A stretch of DNA of 64,000 nt from Brasenia schreberi (GCA_036023115.1 JAYKKT010000037.1:2416501-2480500); one strand, 5' to 3'. Counted from the stretch's first letter, positions 1 through 11,424 are shown. Notes: generated by a model not told the origin, from the sequence alone. Translations and numbers: made by a program.

Positions 1-1075
1 ATTGATCTAGAAAAAGCTTACGATAGGGTACCAAGTGAGGTTCTTTGGAGAACCTTGGAAAAAAGAGGTATCTCATTGGCATATATAAACCTTATAAGAT
101 ACATGTACGATAGTGCAAAAATATGTGTGAGGACTCATGAAGGAATGACAAACTTCTTTGAAGTTAATATTGGGTTATATCAAGGATCAACTTTAAGTCT
201 ATACTTATTTATAATGGTGATTGATGAGTTAACAAAACATATTGAAGATGAATACCTTGGTGTATGTTATTTGCAGATGACATTGTGTTAGTGGAGTCTA
301 AGGAAAAAGTTAATAGAAAATTGGAACTATGGAGAGAAACATTAGAAAGTAAAGGCTTTCGACTTAGTTAAACAAAGACAGAATATATGGAATGTAAGTT
401 TGATCATTTGGTTACTTGAGAGGATATAGAAATTAAAATTGGCACACATTGCATCATCCAAAAGGAAAGTTTTAAATACCTAGGGTCAATTTTTTAGAGT
501 GATGGAAGAATTGATGGAGATGTTATGCATAGAATTAATGTTGGTTGGTTAAAATGGAGAAGAACATCAAGTATTCTTTGTGATAAGAAGATACCATTAA
601 AGTTAAAAGGTAAATATTATAGAGCAGCAATTAGACCTGCCATATTTTATGGTTCTAAGTGTTGGGCAATTAATCATCAATATGTATAAAAGATGTTTGT
701 GACAGAAATGAAGATGTTGAGATGGATGAGTGGTCATACAAGAAAAGACCATATACATAATGAGGTTATTAGAAATAAATTATGTATGGCACCAATAGAT
801 GATAAAATGAGAGAATATCGTTTAAGGTGGTTTGGACATATAGAAAGAAGATCAAAAGAAGAACCTTTAAGAAGGTATGAAAAGCTAGATTTTGAAATTA
901 TTAAAAGAGGTAGAGGACGACCACAAAAGTGTTGGAAAGAAACAATAAAGAATGATCTAGCTTATTGTGAGTTAATTGCTAACATGGCACATGATAGGGC
1001 TATGTGGAAACAAAAGAATCCTCATAACCGACTCCATCTACTATGGGAAAAGGCTTAGTTGTTGTTTTTGTTTGT
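1..1075 (+). mobile_element. RTE-type LINE, 3' half, decayed
   Basis: The left edge cuts into a non-LTR reverse transcriptase: [11 protein letters not shown] (motif A), then the QGSTLS block. The catalytic FADD box is present near 265-285 but in a different frame from what precedes it, so the gene is frameshifted. The C-terminal region follows at 693-1058 (MLRWMSGHTRK, RLRWFGHIERR, GRGRPQKCWKETIKNDLA), ending in TATGGGAAAAGGCTTAG and a GTT-rich tail. A coding region running almost to a short microsatellite-like tail is typical of the RTE clade. There are several stops, so the copy is dead. The clade call is inference; LINE reverse transcriptase is clear. Confidence 0.9.
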
Positions 1076-1336
1076 ATTTATATTCAAGTCACTTATTAGG
1101 GGTATTTTAGTAATGTTTAGTCTTATATATAATAAACTAATAGGACTTAAACCCTATTAGCAGAAATAAGAAAGAGTGACGAGAGAGTATTGCGGTAGCC
1201 ATAGACTGCACGCCTCCTCCACCATTTTCTACCTTGATTGATTCTTGATTCGATATTACATGATCTATTTCGATTTTATGCAACACAATATAAGGTAAAC
1301 AACATCCATATATGACTTTGTTGGAGCATCCATGAA
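1076..1336. other. LTR-like spacer, unassigned
   Basis: AT-rich sequence with a TATA-like stretch near 1124 and purine-rich transcript-like sequence near 1165. The layout resembles the LTR at 60060-60350 but the similarity is loose. It may be a copia LTR remnant belonging with the minus-strand copia piece that follows. Confidence 0.3.
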
Positions 1337-1540
1337 TCAACTAACAATACCAACAACATAAGTAATGTTTGGATGAGTAATAGTCAGTTTAATTAACTTT
1401 TCAACCAATCTTTGATACTTTCCCATGTCTTCATACTCTAAATCATTATCATAATGTAATTCTTGATGTACCTCCATAGGACTATCACTCTTCTTGCAAT
1501 TTACCACGTCTTCATACTTTCCAACCAATGTTTGGTGTTT
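1337..1540 (-). pseudogene. Ty1/copia RT-RNase H linker fragment
   Basis: On the minus strand this reads DSPMEV, then GKYQRLVEKLI and THPNITYVVGIVS. It matches the region between reverse transcriptase and RNase H of copia polyproteins, whose usual form is close to GRYQRLVGKLIYL and RPDISYAVSVVSQ. Only about 65 residues remain, with no LTR pair of its own. It is an orphan piece of a copia element in the opposite orientation to the complete one next to it. Confidence 0.7.
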
Positions 1541-1672
1541 TCTTTTGTGCTAGGGCTTTGTCATTGTGTTGTTGGGATTTTCATTTTCAAACACGAACGT
1601 CGATCTCCGTTCTAGGTTCTCATCTATTGATGTTGCATTGGCTCTAATTCATCTAGTTTTAGAGGTTTGTCT

Positions 1673-1970
1673 TGTTAAGAAGGCTACGATTATATCCTTT
1701 ACTTATATTAGTACAATGCTTAGTTTATTGTTTCTTTGTTTTTAATGGTAGCTTTAAATTAGGCTCATTAATGGCATTGTTGTAATCATGATTAGTATTA
1801 TAATGCTAGTATTTAAGGGAAAACCCTACCAGCAAACAACTCTATTACTGAAAATAAAGAGAAGAAAGAGAGGGTGCAGTTGATTGTAGTATACTTGGCC
1901 GACTGCCCCAATATTCCATCTTCTAAAATTCCTGTTGATTTTATTTGTGTTTGAGTGTGAAATCATGACA
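1673..1970 (+). repeat. 5' LTR of copia 1
   Basis: Starts TGTTAAG and ends TGACA. It pairs with 6498-6774 through GGTAGCTTTAAATTAGGCTC and the shared CCCTACCAGCAAACAACTCT block. The first 50 bases are more diverged than the rest. Confidence 0.85.
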
Positions 1971-1984
1971 GGGTATTAGAGCCT
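1971..1984 (+). other. Primer binding site, tRNA-iMet type
   Basis: GGGTATTAGAGCC directly follows the 5' LTR and matches the plant copia initiator-Met primer site TGGTATCAGAGC with two changes. Confidence 0.75.
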
Positions 1985-2298
1985 TTGAGGCTATATCTGC
2001 TCATAAACGATACAAATCAAGGGATAGCAGCGATATGAAATGGAAGAAAATCCATTAGAGAAATTATGCAGAAAGAAAGAAAACAAATTTAAATAAATCT
2101 GTCAATTTGTTTGCCATCTGTTCATACAAATTCTGAGAAAGAGAAAATCTGTACAAAAGAAGAAAACATATATGGAAAACTGTCTGCCTGCCCACCATCT
2201 GTTTGTGGAAACCACCTGTCCACCAAAAATCTCAAAAAGGTGTATGTATGTCCACCATCTGTTTGCGAAAAGTCTACCAAGAAAAATAGAAAGTAAGC

Positions 2299-3260
2299 AT
2301 GGAAGGACGTCTCAAAGAAGAATCTCAAGTGATCGGGTATGGTAATGAACAGAAAATGGAGTCGTTTCAGATTACTAATATTTGACTTGAAGGTCGAAAC
2401 TACAGGGAATGGGTCAGTTCAATTGAGCTTGTCTTAAAGTCTAGAGGTAAATCCATTTATATCAATAGAAATCATAATCAGCCTCACGAAGATAGTGTAA
2501 AATTTGAACGTTGGTCAAAGGATGATGCATTAGTTAGTTCTTGGCTGCTCCAATCCATAAATCCCATAATTAGCAAGACATTTATGTATATAGAATCTAC
2601 TGTAGAAATCTGGACATCAGTGGAAGAAGCTTACTCAAGACAACGCAATATAGCGAAGGAGTATGAGATTCTTGAAAAAATAAGAAAGTGTTGCCATGGA
2701 AACAGGTCAATAAGTGAATACTATGGGGAATTACGTAGTTTATGGAATGAACAAAGGTATATTATCGAGAATAAATGCAGTCATTGCATTAAGGAATGTA
2801 CTTCAGTCAATGAGGTACGAAAAGTATTTGATCTCTTATGGGGAATATCACCAGAGTATGAGTCCATTAAAATCAATATCCTAAGCAAAGAGGATCTGCG
2901 CTCGGTGGGTACAGTATATTCTCTTTTACTCAAAGAAGAGGATCGAAGAAATTTGGAAAAGGGAGAACAAAATCAGGTTAAGAAATCAGCATTCGCTGGA
3001 AGAGGTCAAACCAATTTTTAACGAGGTAGAGGTTTTGCTAGAGGTCGAGGAATTGGTAGATCTCAGCATTATGAAGACAGAAATAAATTAGAGAGTTCAC
3101 ATTGTGGAAAGAGAAGGCACACACGCGATCAGTGTTGGGAAATTATTGGCAGACCGATTGACTATAAGGGATATGGGAGTCATATAGCAACCACTTTAGA
3201 GAGGAAGACTGAACCAAGTTCCATGGATGAAATGATCGAACTGAGAAGGAAATTAGCCGA
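2299..3260 (+). pseudogene. copia 1 gag with zinc knuckle
   Basis: ATG at 2299 opens gag (MEGRLKEESQ). A stop after about 28 codons interrupts NYREW, and the reading frame resumes to 3021 with the UBN2-type gag core (WTSVEEAYSR, KIRKCCHGNRSISEYYGEL). After the stop at 3021 an RGRGFARGRG stretch and a CCHC zinc knuckle remain (SHCGKRRHTRDQCW, near 3100-3140). Gag would form the virus-like particle, and the knuckle binds the element RNA. The stops make it non-functional. Confidence 0.85.
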
Positions 3261-3349
3261 AATTGAGTCACGACTGTAAGAGCAACCTTCCACATCTGCT
3301 CCTAAGAATAAAACAAACACTCCTACATCCTATAGTATCAATGGTAACT

Positions 3350-3777
3350 CGTATTTTAATTACTCGTCTTAAATTTTGGGTTATAGATTCCGGTGCTACT
3401 GATCACATTATAGGAGATAAGTCAAGGTTGATGGAATATGAAAATGCTTCTCTACCACAATATGTGAAAGTTGTTAATGGATCCCTAGTTCAAATGGAAG
3501 GAAAAGGAGTGATACAAGCTAAACAGTTTAGACTAAATTCAGTCATTTACATTCCTAAATTTCCAGTTAATTTATTGTCAGTTAGCTCTTTGATTAGAGA
3601 TATGAATTGTTCAATCACTTTTTCTCCTTCTGGTTGTGTTTTTCAGAATCCGAGGATGGGAAAAACCTTTGGTTGTGGTGAACTGAGAAATGAGCTTTAT
3701 ATATTATCAGAAGAAGAGATGCCATTACAGGGAAGAGCAATAGCAGTCAATACAACAAAAGAAAAGTTAAGGATGTG
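3350..3777 (+). pseudogene. copia 1 aspartic protease
   Basis: FWVIDSGATDHI near 3377-3412 is the copia protease active site (D-S-G). NLLSVSSLI follows near 3570, the usual conserved stretch before the integrase zinc finger. The protease would process the polyprotein. It is cut off from gag by stops. Confidence 0.85.
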
Positions 3778-4920
3778 ACAAAGTCGTTTAGGCCATTTAC
3801 CAGCTTCAAAAATTAAAGAGATAGTTCAGGATAAGTGTTTCAGAGATTTAACTATTCAATGTGATGATTGTCAAAGAGCTAAACAGCATAGAACTTCCTT
3901 TCCTATTAGTGAATCTAAGTCATGTATTCATTTTGAATTGATACATTCAGATGTATGGGGTCCATGTTTGCTACCTTCACTTGGAAAATTTAAATATTTT
4001 GTTACTTTTATTAATGATTTCTCTAGACTTACCTTTGTTTATCTTATGAAATCAAAAGATGAAGTTTCTACTATATTCTCTATTGTTCATAAGCTCATTA
4101 TGACTCAGTTTCGGTATCATATCAAAATTTTGAGAACAGATAATGGAGGTGAGTTTATAAATAGTCAGTTGCAAGGTTACCTACAGTCTCATGGAATTTT
4201 ACATCAAACTTCATGTGTCTATACTCAACAAAATGGTGTAGCTGAAAGAAAAAATAAACATATTTTAGAAGTTGTCAGAACATTACTTCTTGAACATAAT
4301 GTTTCTAAATTTTTCTAGCTTGAAATTGTTCTTACCGTTGTGTTTCTTATCAATAGAGTGTCATCTACTATCCTTAAAGGAGAATCACTATTTCATAAGG
4401 TAAAACCAGAAGCTAACCCCTTTCACATCACACTATGAGTTTTTGGATGCCTTTGTTTTGTTCATGTACATGATCTCTTTCGTGACAAGTTAGATCCACA
4501 GGTTGTTCGTTGTGTATTTATTGGATATTGTATGAAAAAGAAAGGATATATTTGCTATGATCCTCAAACTCAAAGAAAATATGTAACTATGGATGTTACA
4601 TTCTTTGAAACTACTCCTTATTTTAAATCTCAAAAGGAGTTGACAATTTTCAATAATGAAGAACAGGTGTTACCGATGAACACCACCAATTATGAGTTGT
4701 TTGAAGAGCCTATTATCGCAGAAGCAGGTGATATAAACGAAGGAAATGAGCTTAAAGTATACTCCAAGGGGGAGAGAAAGATCATTATGCCCAATCCTCA
4801 AAAAACTCCCGATCAAGGGAAAGATTCCTCATATCCGAGTGATGACGATACAGTTGAAGAACAAAGCAATGAAGATCTAAACATTCCAATTGTTCTCAGA
4901 AAAGGTAAACGGACTTGTGA
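3778..4920 (+). pseudogene. copia 1 integrase
   Basis: An HHCC-like region (LGHLPASK, then CDDCQRAKQ) leads into the catalytic core from 3938: HSDVWGPC (first Asp), FVTFINDFSRLTFVYLM, and RTDNGGEF (second Asp). QQNGVAERKNKHILEVVRTLL carries the Glu. A stop at 4318 breaks the core. The C-terminal part at 4532-4640 has GYICYDPQTQRKYVTMDVTF. All DDE residues are visible, but the frame is not continuous. Confidence 0.88.
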
Positions 4921-4984
4921 TATATGATAAATTAGCCACAAACTTTCAGAATTTTGTGCTCAATATTGATTCTTATCAAGTACC

Positions 4985-5990
4985 TAAAGACTTTTCTGAA
5001 ACTTCATAGCATGAACATTGGACTGAAGCAATGAGATCAGAAATACAAGCACTTGAAAAGAATCAGACATGGGATATTATTGATCTACCAAGAGGAAAGA
5101 CAACAGTAGGGATACAAATGGGTGTTTACCATTAAATATAAGTCGATTGATCACTCGAGAGGTACAAAGCTCGATTGGTTCACAAAGGTTTTACTCAAAC
5201 CCATGGTATTGATTACTTAGAGACATTTGCACCGTAGTGTTGAACACTATTAGAGTACTTATCTCTTGCCACAAACCTCGGACTAGCCTCTACAACAACC
5301 GGATGTGAAGAATGTCTTTTTAAATGATGATTTTGGAGGAGGAAGTGTATATGGATATTCTCCCCAGCTTCTGAAGGAAGTTCAATCAGAAAGTACGTAA
5401 GTCAAGTGGAAATCTATTTATAGACTAAAACAGTCACCTAGAGCTTGGTTTGAAAAGTTCTGTAAAAGTATCATTAACTTGGGATATAAGAAGAGTTTAT
5501 GTGACCATACATTGTTTATTAAGAAAGGTGAGAAACTAACGATATTGCTAGTATATGTTGATGATATTATTGTGATAGGTGATGACTTTTAAAGAACTAG
5601 TGTTGAAGAAATTCAAGCACTAAAGATGGAATTACACAGAATATTTGATATCAAAGATCTTGGGAAGCTACAATATTTTCTCGGTATTGAAGTTGTATAT
5701 TCAGGTATCAATATCTTTCTAAATCAAAGAAAGTATACTTTGAATTTACTACGAGATACAAAGATGCAAGAGTGTAAGCCATTGTATACATCGATGGATA
5801 TAAATCACAAGTTGAGAATGGATGATAGTAGTGAGAAAGTTGATATGATTATATATCAGAAAATAGTTGAAAAGCTAATTTACCTGACAATTACTCGACC
5901 AGATATATCTTATGCAGTGAGCATTGTAAGTCGATTTATGCAATCTCCATGCAAACATCATATGGATATTGCTTATCACATTCTATAATA
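4985..5990 (+). pseudogene. copia 1 reverse transcriptase
   Basis: RT begins with HWTEAMRSEIQALEKNQTW and includes the LKQSPRAWFEKF block. The catalytic box is YVDDIIVIGDD at about 5548-5585. From 5626 the frame is open through FDIKDLGKLQYFLGIEV, QRKYTLNLL and TRPDISYAVSIVSRFMQSP. The stretch 5100-5420 is frameshifted repeatedly, and a stop sits near 5590 just after the catalytic box. Confidence 0.88.
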
Positions 5991-6015
5991 TCTTGAGGTT
6001 ACTCCTCGATATGGA

Positions 6016-6480
6016 GTGTTGTATATTGCTAATGGTAAGAATAAAATTGAAGTATATACATACGCTGATTGGGCAGGTTTTGCAGATTATAGAAAGTCAA
6101 CTTTTGGTTATGTAACATTAGTTGGAGGCAATATCGTATCTTGGAAAAATAAGAAACAATCAGTTGTAGCTAGATCAACAGCAAAAGTAGAGTATAAAGG
6201 TATTGCATCTTGGATATGTGAAGGGAAGTGGATTCATTCTCTACTAATGGAAATCAGAATATCCATAGAGGGTCAGATCCCTCTCTACTCTGACAACAAA
6301 GTAGCCATTCAAATTGTATCAAATCCTGTGTATCACGAGAGAACTAAACATATTGAAATTGACTGACACTTTATACGTGACAGTATGTGCTCCAAAGAAT
6401 TTGAACTCGAACATGTGAAGACAGATAATCAGTGTAGAGACATGTTAACCAAAGCTCTTAACAGAATTCTGTTGCAAAGA
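6016..6480 (+). pseudogene. copia 1 RNase H
   Basis: Motifs in order: YTYADWAGFADYRKST (first Asp), GNIVSWKNKKQSVVARSTAK (the usual STAEAEY is changed to STAKVEY), LYSDNKVAIQI (Asp), and HERTKHIEID. A stop follows at 6364. After it, the usual tail with DMLTKALN is still readable to about 6480. The Glu of STAEAEY is replaced by Lys. Confidence 0.85.
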
Positions 6481-6497
6481 CTATATACGAAGTTGGG

Positions 6498-6774
6498 TGT
6501 AACGTCTATCTTTCACACAATTCTTAGTTTATTGTTACTTTGTTTTTAAAGGTAGCTTTAAATTAGGCTCATTAATGGTATTGATGTAATTGTGATTAGT
6601 ATTGTAATGCTGGTATTTAAGGGGAAACCCTACCAGCAAACAACTCTATTGCTTGAAATAAAGAGAAGAAAAAGAGGGTGCAGTCGGTTGTAGTATACCT
6701 AGCTGACTGCCCCAATATTCCATTTTCTGAAATTCCTGTTGATTTTGTTTATGTTTGAGTGTGAAATTGTGACA
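6498..6774 (+). repeat. 3' LTR of copia 1
   Basis: Starts TGTAACG after AAGTTGGG and ends GTGACA, followed by the target duplication TGTCT. It lacks about 20 bases near its start compared with the 5' LTR. Confidence 0.85.
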
Positions 6775-6779
6775 TGTCT

Positions 6780-7085
6780 ATCGGGCTTGAGATTGGTCTA
6801 TTCATGTTTTAAAGCTTGTTTGTTTCTTTTCATTCTCAAAGGCATTATTTTTGTTTTCTATCTTGAAGAAATTTGTGTTTGGTTCTCTTTGCAAAAAACA
6901 TTTTTCCTCTGAAAATCAAATTTATCCCTTTGTTTAAGAGCTTTTAAGGTCCATTATGTTGTTGGTTATTTAGAAAAGCATTACTTGTGTTTCTAATTTA
7001 TTTTACCCTTTTTATAGAAACACGATTCTTATTGTTTAGGTTTGATTTCATATATTGATTAATTGAGAAAAATTTTCCTTTTTAA
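6780..7085. other. Non-coding, AT-rich
   Basis: T-rich sequence with no recognisable gene or repeat signature. It is the original target DNA flanking copia 1 on the right, matching the left flank at about 1545-1667, where nothing is recognisable either. Confidence 0.5.
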
Positions 7086-7266
7086 GGGATCATGACTGGT
7101 CCCAAGCCCGGATAAAGGAGGAGAGTTGTGTTAGGCTTTCGATAGCTAGCGTAAAACTTTGTCTGTACCTACCATGAATTCTACACATTATGATAAGGCT
7201 CTGTGGAAACAAAGAATCCATGTAGCCGACCCATTTAGTATGGTAAAAGATTTAGTTGTTGTTGTT
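7086..7266 (+). mobile_element. RTE LINE with 5' end fused to 3' end
   Basis: Bases 7086-7185 match the 5' terminal region of the full-length LINE at 37015-40221 (CCAAGCCCGGATAAAGGAGG, GTAAAACTTT). They continue without a break into the last 75 bp of the same family (CTGTGGAAACAAAGAATCC, GTAGCCGACCC, GTT tail). About 3 kb of coding sequence is missing. The joint lies in short shared sequence around ATTATGATAAGG, so a microhomology deletion or template jump is likely. Confidence 0.8.
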
Positions 7267-8973
7267 AATTCTTATCACTCTTAAAAATTGACCCTAGGTA
7301 TTTAAAACTTTTCCTTTTGAGGATGCAATGTGTGTCAATTTTAATTTCTATGTCCTCTGAAGTAACCAAATAATCAAACTTACATTCCATATATTTTGTC
7401 TTTGTTCTACTAAGTCGGAAGCCTTTACTTTCTAATATTTCTCTTCATAGTTCTAATTTTCTATTAACTTTTTTGTTAGACTCCTCTACTAACACAATGT
7501 CATTTGCAAATAATATACACCAAGGTACTTCATCTTAAATATGTTTTATTAATTGATCAATCACCATTATAAATAAGTATGTACTTAAAGTTGATCCTTA
7601 ATGTAACCTAATATTAACTTCAAAGAAGTCTGTCATTCTTTCATGAGCCCTCACACATGTTTTTGCACCATCGTACATGTCTCTTATAAGGTTTATGTAC
7701 GTTAATGGGATACCTCTTTTTCCAAAGTTCTCCAAAGAACATCCTTTGGAACCCTATTGTAAGTTTTTCTAGATATATCATGAGAAGGTCTTTCTTTTTT
7801 GCTCTAAAATATTCCACAAGACGTCTCAAAAGGTGAATCGCTTTAATAGTAGATCTGCTTGGTATGAATCTAAATTGGTTCTCAGTTGTACTTGATATTT
7901 GTGTTAACCTATGTTCGATAATTTTTCCCCATAATTTCATAGTATGACTCATTAACTTGATACTTCAATAATTCGCACAATTCTGAATGTCTCTCTTATT
8001 CTTGTATATGGGTATAAGTGTACTCGCTCTCTATCCCTCAAACATCTTTTGGTATCTTCATATTTTATTAAATAGTCTTGTGAGCCAAGTGATTCCTGTC
8101 TCTCCTAAGATTTTCTAAACTTCTATAAGAATATTGTATGGTACTATAGAAACCCAACCTTCATATATTTAAGAGCCTCTTTGACTTCATTCTTTTGAAT
8201 ACGTCGTTAGAAATTGTGGTTTATATATTTTTATGATTTGGCTAACTTTCCTAAGCTAATACTAACATCTTTATTTTCATTAAAAAGCTTATAAAAAAAA
8301 AATTTCCTCTATTTTTTTATATCATCATTTGCCACTAGAATTTTCTCGTCCTCATCTTTGATACATCTAACAAAATTAAGATCCTTAGTTTTCTTATTTG
8401 TAACCCTAACTATCTTAAAAATATCTTTTTCACCTCTTTTGAGTTGAACCTTTTATATAAATCCTCCCAAATTTTGGTTTGCTTCACTAACAACCTTTTT
8501 TACTTTTTTCTTTACTTTTTTATAAGCCTCTAAAGTTTCACTAGTCTTCTTAGCATAATGTAATTTATAACATGCCCTCTTTACCATATTTTTATCTTGC
8601 ACCACTTCACTCTACCACCAAGCTTCTTTTTGTGCTGGTATACCTTCCTTAGATTCACCTAACACATATTTCACCACTTTCCTAATATATATAGTCATAT
8701 TGTTTCATATATCACAAAGTGTACCAACATAATTCTAAGCACCTCCTTGAAGGATTTTTTGTTTAAATATACCTTTATTTTTGCTTTTGAGGTTCCACCA
8801 TTTAGTCTGAATAGCTTGATGCACTTTTTTCTTCTTTGTCCACTTTTTTACCTATAAATCCATAACTAAAACTCGATGTTGGGTGGTTAAGATTTCTCTT
8901 AGAATTACCTTGCAATATTTACAACACGATCTATCTTTTTTCTATAAACAAAATAATCAATTTGTATTTGTGT
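7267..8973 (-). mobile_element. RTE LINE, internal portion
   Basis: Minus-strand LINE sequence covering the region between the endonuclease and the C-terminal domain, without a 3' end. Parts at 7641-7952 read [35 protein letters not shown] and LMIYLEKL. It parallels 37565-39245. Its 3' side stops against the tail of the plus-strand mini-LINE and its 5' side is cut by the hAT element at 8974. Many stops. Confidence 0.85.
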
Positions 8974-9439
8974 CAGTATTATCCGTATTGGCCCGTATCG
9001 CACGATACGGTAAGTATTGGTCGTATCGTACGATAAAGGTTACAAAGGGGTCTCTGGCTGAAGTGAAACCCATGTTTTCGCGAGTTTTTGACTTCTGTTC
9101 AAGGCTCCCTCCCATGGCTCTTCCCTCCTTGGTGTTCAAGGTTCTAAAAAAAGTGTTCTACGACGTCCGTGCAAAGCTCTCAACCCGCGTTGTAGGTATA
9201 TTTTTTAAGTTTTTTGAATTTTTTACTTGTTTTTTGGTGTTATTTGTATTTTTCTTTTTTTGAATGACAAAATATAAAGTTATGAAGTGTGTAGATATGA
9301 TTTTTATTGTATTCGTGAAGTGGGAGGTGCTTTATTTGAGTGTTATGTGAAGATTGGGGATTTATAAAGTGTTTTTATTTTCAGGTTTTTTATTGGATTG
9401 AAGTGTTCAATTGAGATGGCAGGAAGGGGTGTTAGGAAC

Positions 9440-9573
9440 TCTCAATCTCGGTCCAATGATCTGGCATGACAGTGGAGTACAACAGTTGAGGAAAATAGAT
9501 TGAAGATTAAATGTTTGTTTTGTGAGAAGGTGATTAGTGGTGGAATTTCACGATTGAAACATCACCCAGCAGG
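9440..9573 (+). pseudogene. hAT 1 BED zinc finger exon
   Basis: Reads W-S-T-T-V-E-E-N-R-L-K-I, then KCLFCEKVISGGISRLKHHPAG. This is the CxxC and HH pattern of the BED finger that binds DNA at the N-terminus of hAT transposases. A stop lies just upstream in the same frame. The small element at 9574 lands right after PAG, splitting the exon. Confidence 0.75.
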
Positions 9574-10298
9574 CTATGTCACACGGGTGCGGGTGCGAGA
9601 TACAGCAAATTTCAAAAATTTTGGGTGCGGCGACATTGCTAGGGTATATAATATTATATATTATATATAATATTCAAGCTACATAAATCAATCATAATAC
9701 AACTAGTATTTTCTAATTTTGGGTGCACGTAGGTATCAATTAGCAAGTTTCCTCATACTGATATGAAACTTACAATGATTTTACGAGCTGCAAAATATCC
9801 AAGTTATGGATTCAAAGAGTTTTGAGATCTTTTGTTGGATATAACATATACTAGTATTTGTGCTAGGATCCACTAGTGATATCATACTCTTCTGTTCTAT
9901 TGATCTGGCAATGTTCCTGGTCTTTAAATGTGTTTGATAACAGAGATTATTCTGTGCAAAGGCATACAGTATGGAGTGAAGAATCCAATCAGATTGAGTA
10001 ATAAGAAACTAATTGTTCACACCCAAAATCATTCAAGCAACTTTATATTGTATACAACTACAATAGTAAGTACACAAATTTATATTAAAGCAAAACATAT
10101 AAATGGTAAACAACTACTAATTTCATCATAATACACAAATCAATCTTCATTATTCGGACACATTTATCCGTGAGTTACAAAAAAAAATCAATTTTTTTTT
10201 TTGGCCATGCCTCACCGACACGATGTCGGTGTCGGTGTCGGTGTCGCACCAGTGTCGGGGTCGACACTCCACCCCTTAGAAGTGTCTATGTGACTTAG
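9574..10298. mobile_element. Small non-autonomous hAT-like element (725 bp)
   Basis: Ends CTATGTCACA and, inverted, CTAAGTCACA (9 of 10 match). It is flanked by CCAGCAGG (9566-9573) and CTAACAGG (10299-10306), a 6-of-8 match to an 8-bp duplication, the size hAT elements make. GGTGCGGGTGCG near the left end and repeated GTGTCGG near the right end form subterminal repeats. No transposase is visible. A related right end may exist at 63840-63885. Confidence 0.7.
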
Positions 10299-10337
10299 CT
10301 AACAGGTACTAGGAAAGAAGTTCTCCTTGCATGAGTA

Positions 10338-10664
10338 TGTTAAAGAATATGCATATCTAGTGTTCTTTGTATTAGTTTTATAATTTCTGATGTTTTTAGG
10401 TATTATTGTAATTGCCCAAAATATTACGAGCATTTTGGTAATTTCTGTACTAGGGGTATTTTGGTTATTTTATATTTTACAACTCCTTATATAAAGGCTG
10501 ATAGGTTGTATTAGGGTTTAAGTTGTTGTGATTAAGATAGAGAGAGAAAGAGGGGGGGCCTCCAATGGAGGTCCGTCCCCTCTTCCGATCTCCATATTTT
10601 TTCTCTTCTTCTTGTGTTATATTTTTTACTATTGATCATCCGCTACGTAATCATGTTTCCAATA
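10338..10664 (+). repeat. 5' LTR of gene-capturing LTR element 1
   Basis: Starts TGTTAAAGAATATGC and ends CCAATA, where CCAACA is expected. TATATAAAGG near 10490 looks like the TATA box. A GC-rich hairpin lies at about 10545-10580 (GGCCTCC-AAT-GGAGGTCC). Confidence 0.88.
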
Positions 10665-10677
10665 TGGTATCAGAGCC
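10665..10677 (+). other. Primer binding site, tRNA-iMet type
   Basis: TGGTATCAGAGCC is an exact match to the common plant initiator-Met primer site and abuts the 5' LTR. Confidence 0.9.
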
Positions 10678-11424
10678 TTTGAATCGACGGATCTACGATG
10701 AATTGCTGGCAGACAAGCTTTACAAACACCAACCCACTGCCCGTGGCAAGCCTTTGTCATGCATAGGAAAGACATCTAATGGAACATCACGCAATAGCCA
10801 TGAGGACGAGCCTTAGTGGACATGAATCCATCACAAAGGATTCAGCATTAGCATGTGCCAGTTGGGTGCGAGAAATTCAAGCCAAACTGCCCTTCAGATG
10901 TTCGGGAATAAGTCTTTGAATGAGCTCTTGAGAAGCACCATTCAACTGGCAACACAAGAATACTACAGTGAGGCACACGACCAAGAAAAATGCCCTCCTG
11001 CTTAAAGTCAAAGAGTTGAGGTAGAAAACGTCCATTTGGTAAGCGAGCATTGGGCTCTCAAAGAGGATGATGATCTCTCCCTGGCCTCGCATCCACTGAC
11101 TAGACGGCAGAAAATCAAATAATCGATGCACTGCGGCATCAATTGAATTTAACATGGGAAGAGAGCAAGATTGTGGAGGAAAGCAATATGGCAAATCTAA
11201 AGCTACACGCGTCGTTGATTGGAAAGTTGCTCACAAAACATGAATTTGAGGAAGTGTTCGAGTTGCAGAAAATTGGGTTATGCACAAGAACTAATTGACG
11301 AAATGTCCAAGAAGAGCTAATTTACCTGCACATAAGTGTTCGATGAAATGTCTAAGAGAAATATTCAACTGCACATCAAGTGTTCGATGAAATGCCGTAA
11401 AGAAACCTCATCACTTGGAACGCT
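10678..11424 (+). other. Element interior, mostly unassigned; short PPR-like repeat
   Basis: No gene is recognisable from 10678 to about 11240. A 105-residue open frame on the minus strand (10877-11194) matches nothing I know. From about 11290 to 11410 the motif GTTCGATGAAATG recurs about every 45 bases (reading F-D-E-M-S-K-R-N-I), which looks like a duplicated piece of a PPR motif. A similar run is in the sister element at 54730-54870. Confidence 0.5.

Larger units (their letters stand above)
1673..6774 (+). mobile_element. Ty1/copia retrotransposon 1, complete but inactive
   Basis: A full element: 5' LTR, primer binding site, gag with zinc knuckle, protease, integrase, reverse transcriptase, RNase H, 3' LTR. 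Integrase before RT is the copia order. The 5-bp target duplication TGTCT lies at 1668-1672 and 6775-6779 and fixes both ends. The polyprotein is broken by many stops and frameshifts, for example after gag at 3021, in integrase at 4318 and in RT near 5590. The LTRs differ by many substitutions and by length (298 versus 277 bp), so the insertion is old. Confidence 0.93.

Noticed and set aside
8883..9263. A 126-residue plus-strand open frame
   Set aside because: It spans the LINE/hAT 1 junction and ends in a run of Phe codons from a T-rich stretch. It is a chance frame.
10877..11194. Minus-strand 105-residue open frame in LTR element 1 as an antisense gene capture
   Set aside because: No recognisable family. 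All other captured pieces are in sense orientation, so I did not call it a gene.
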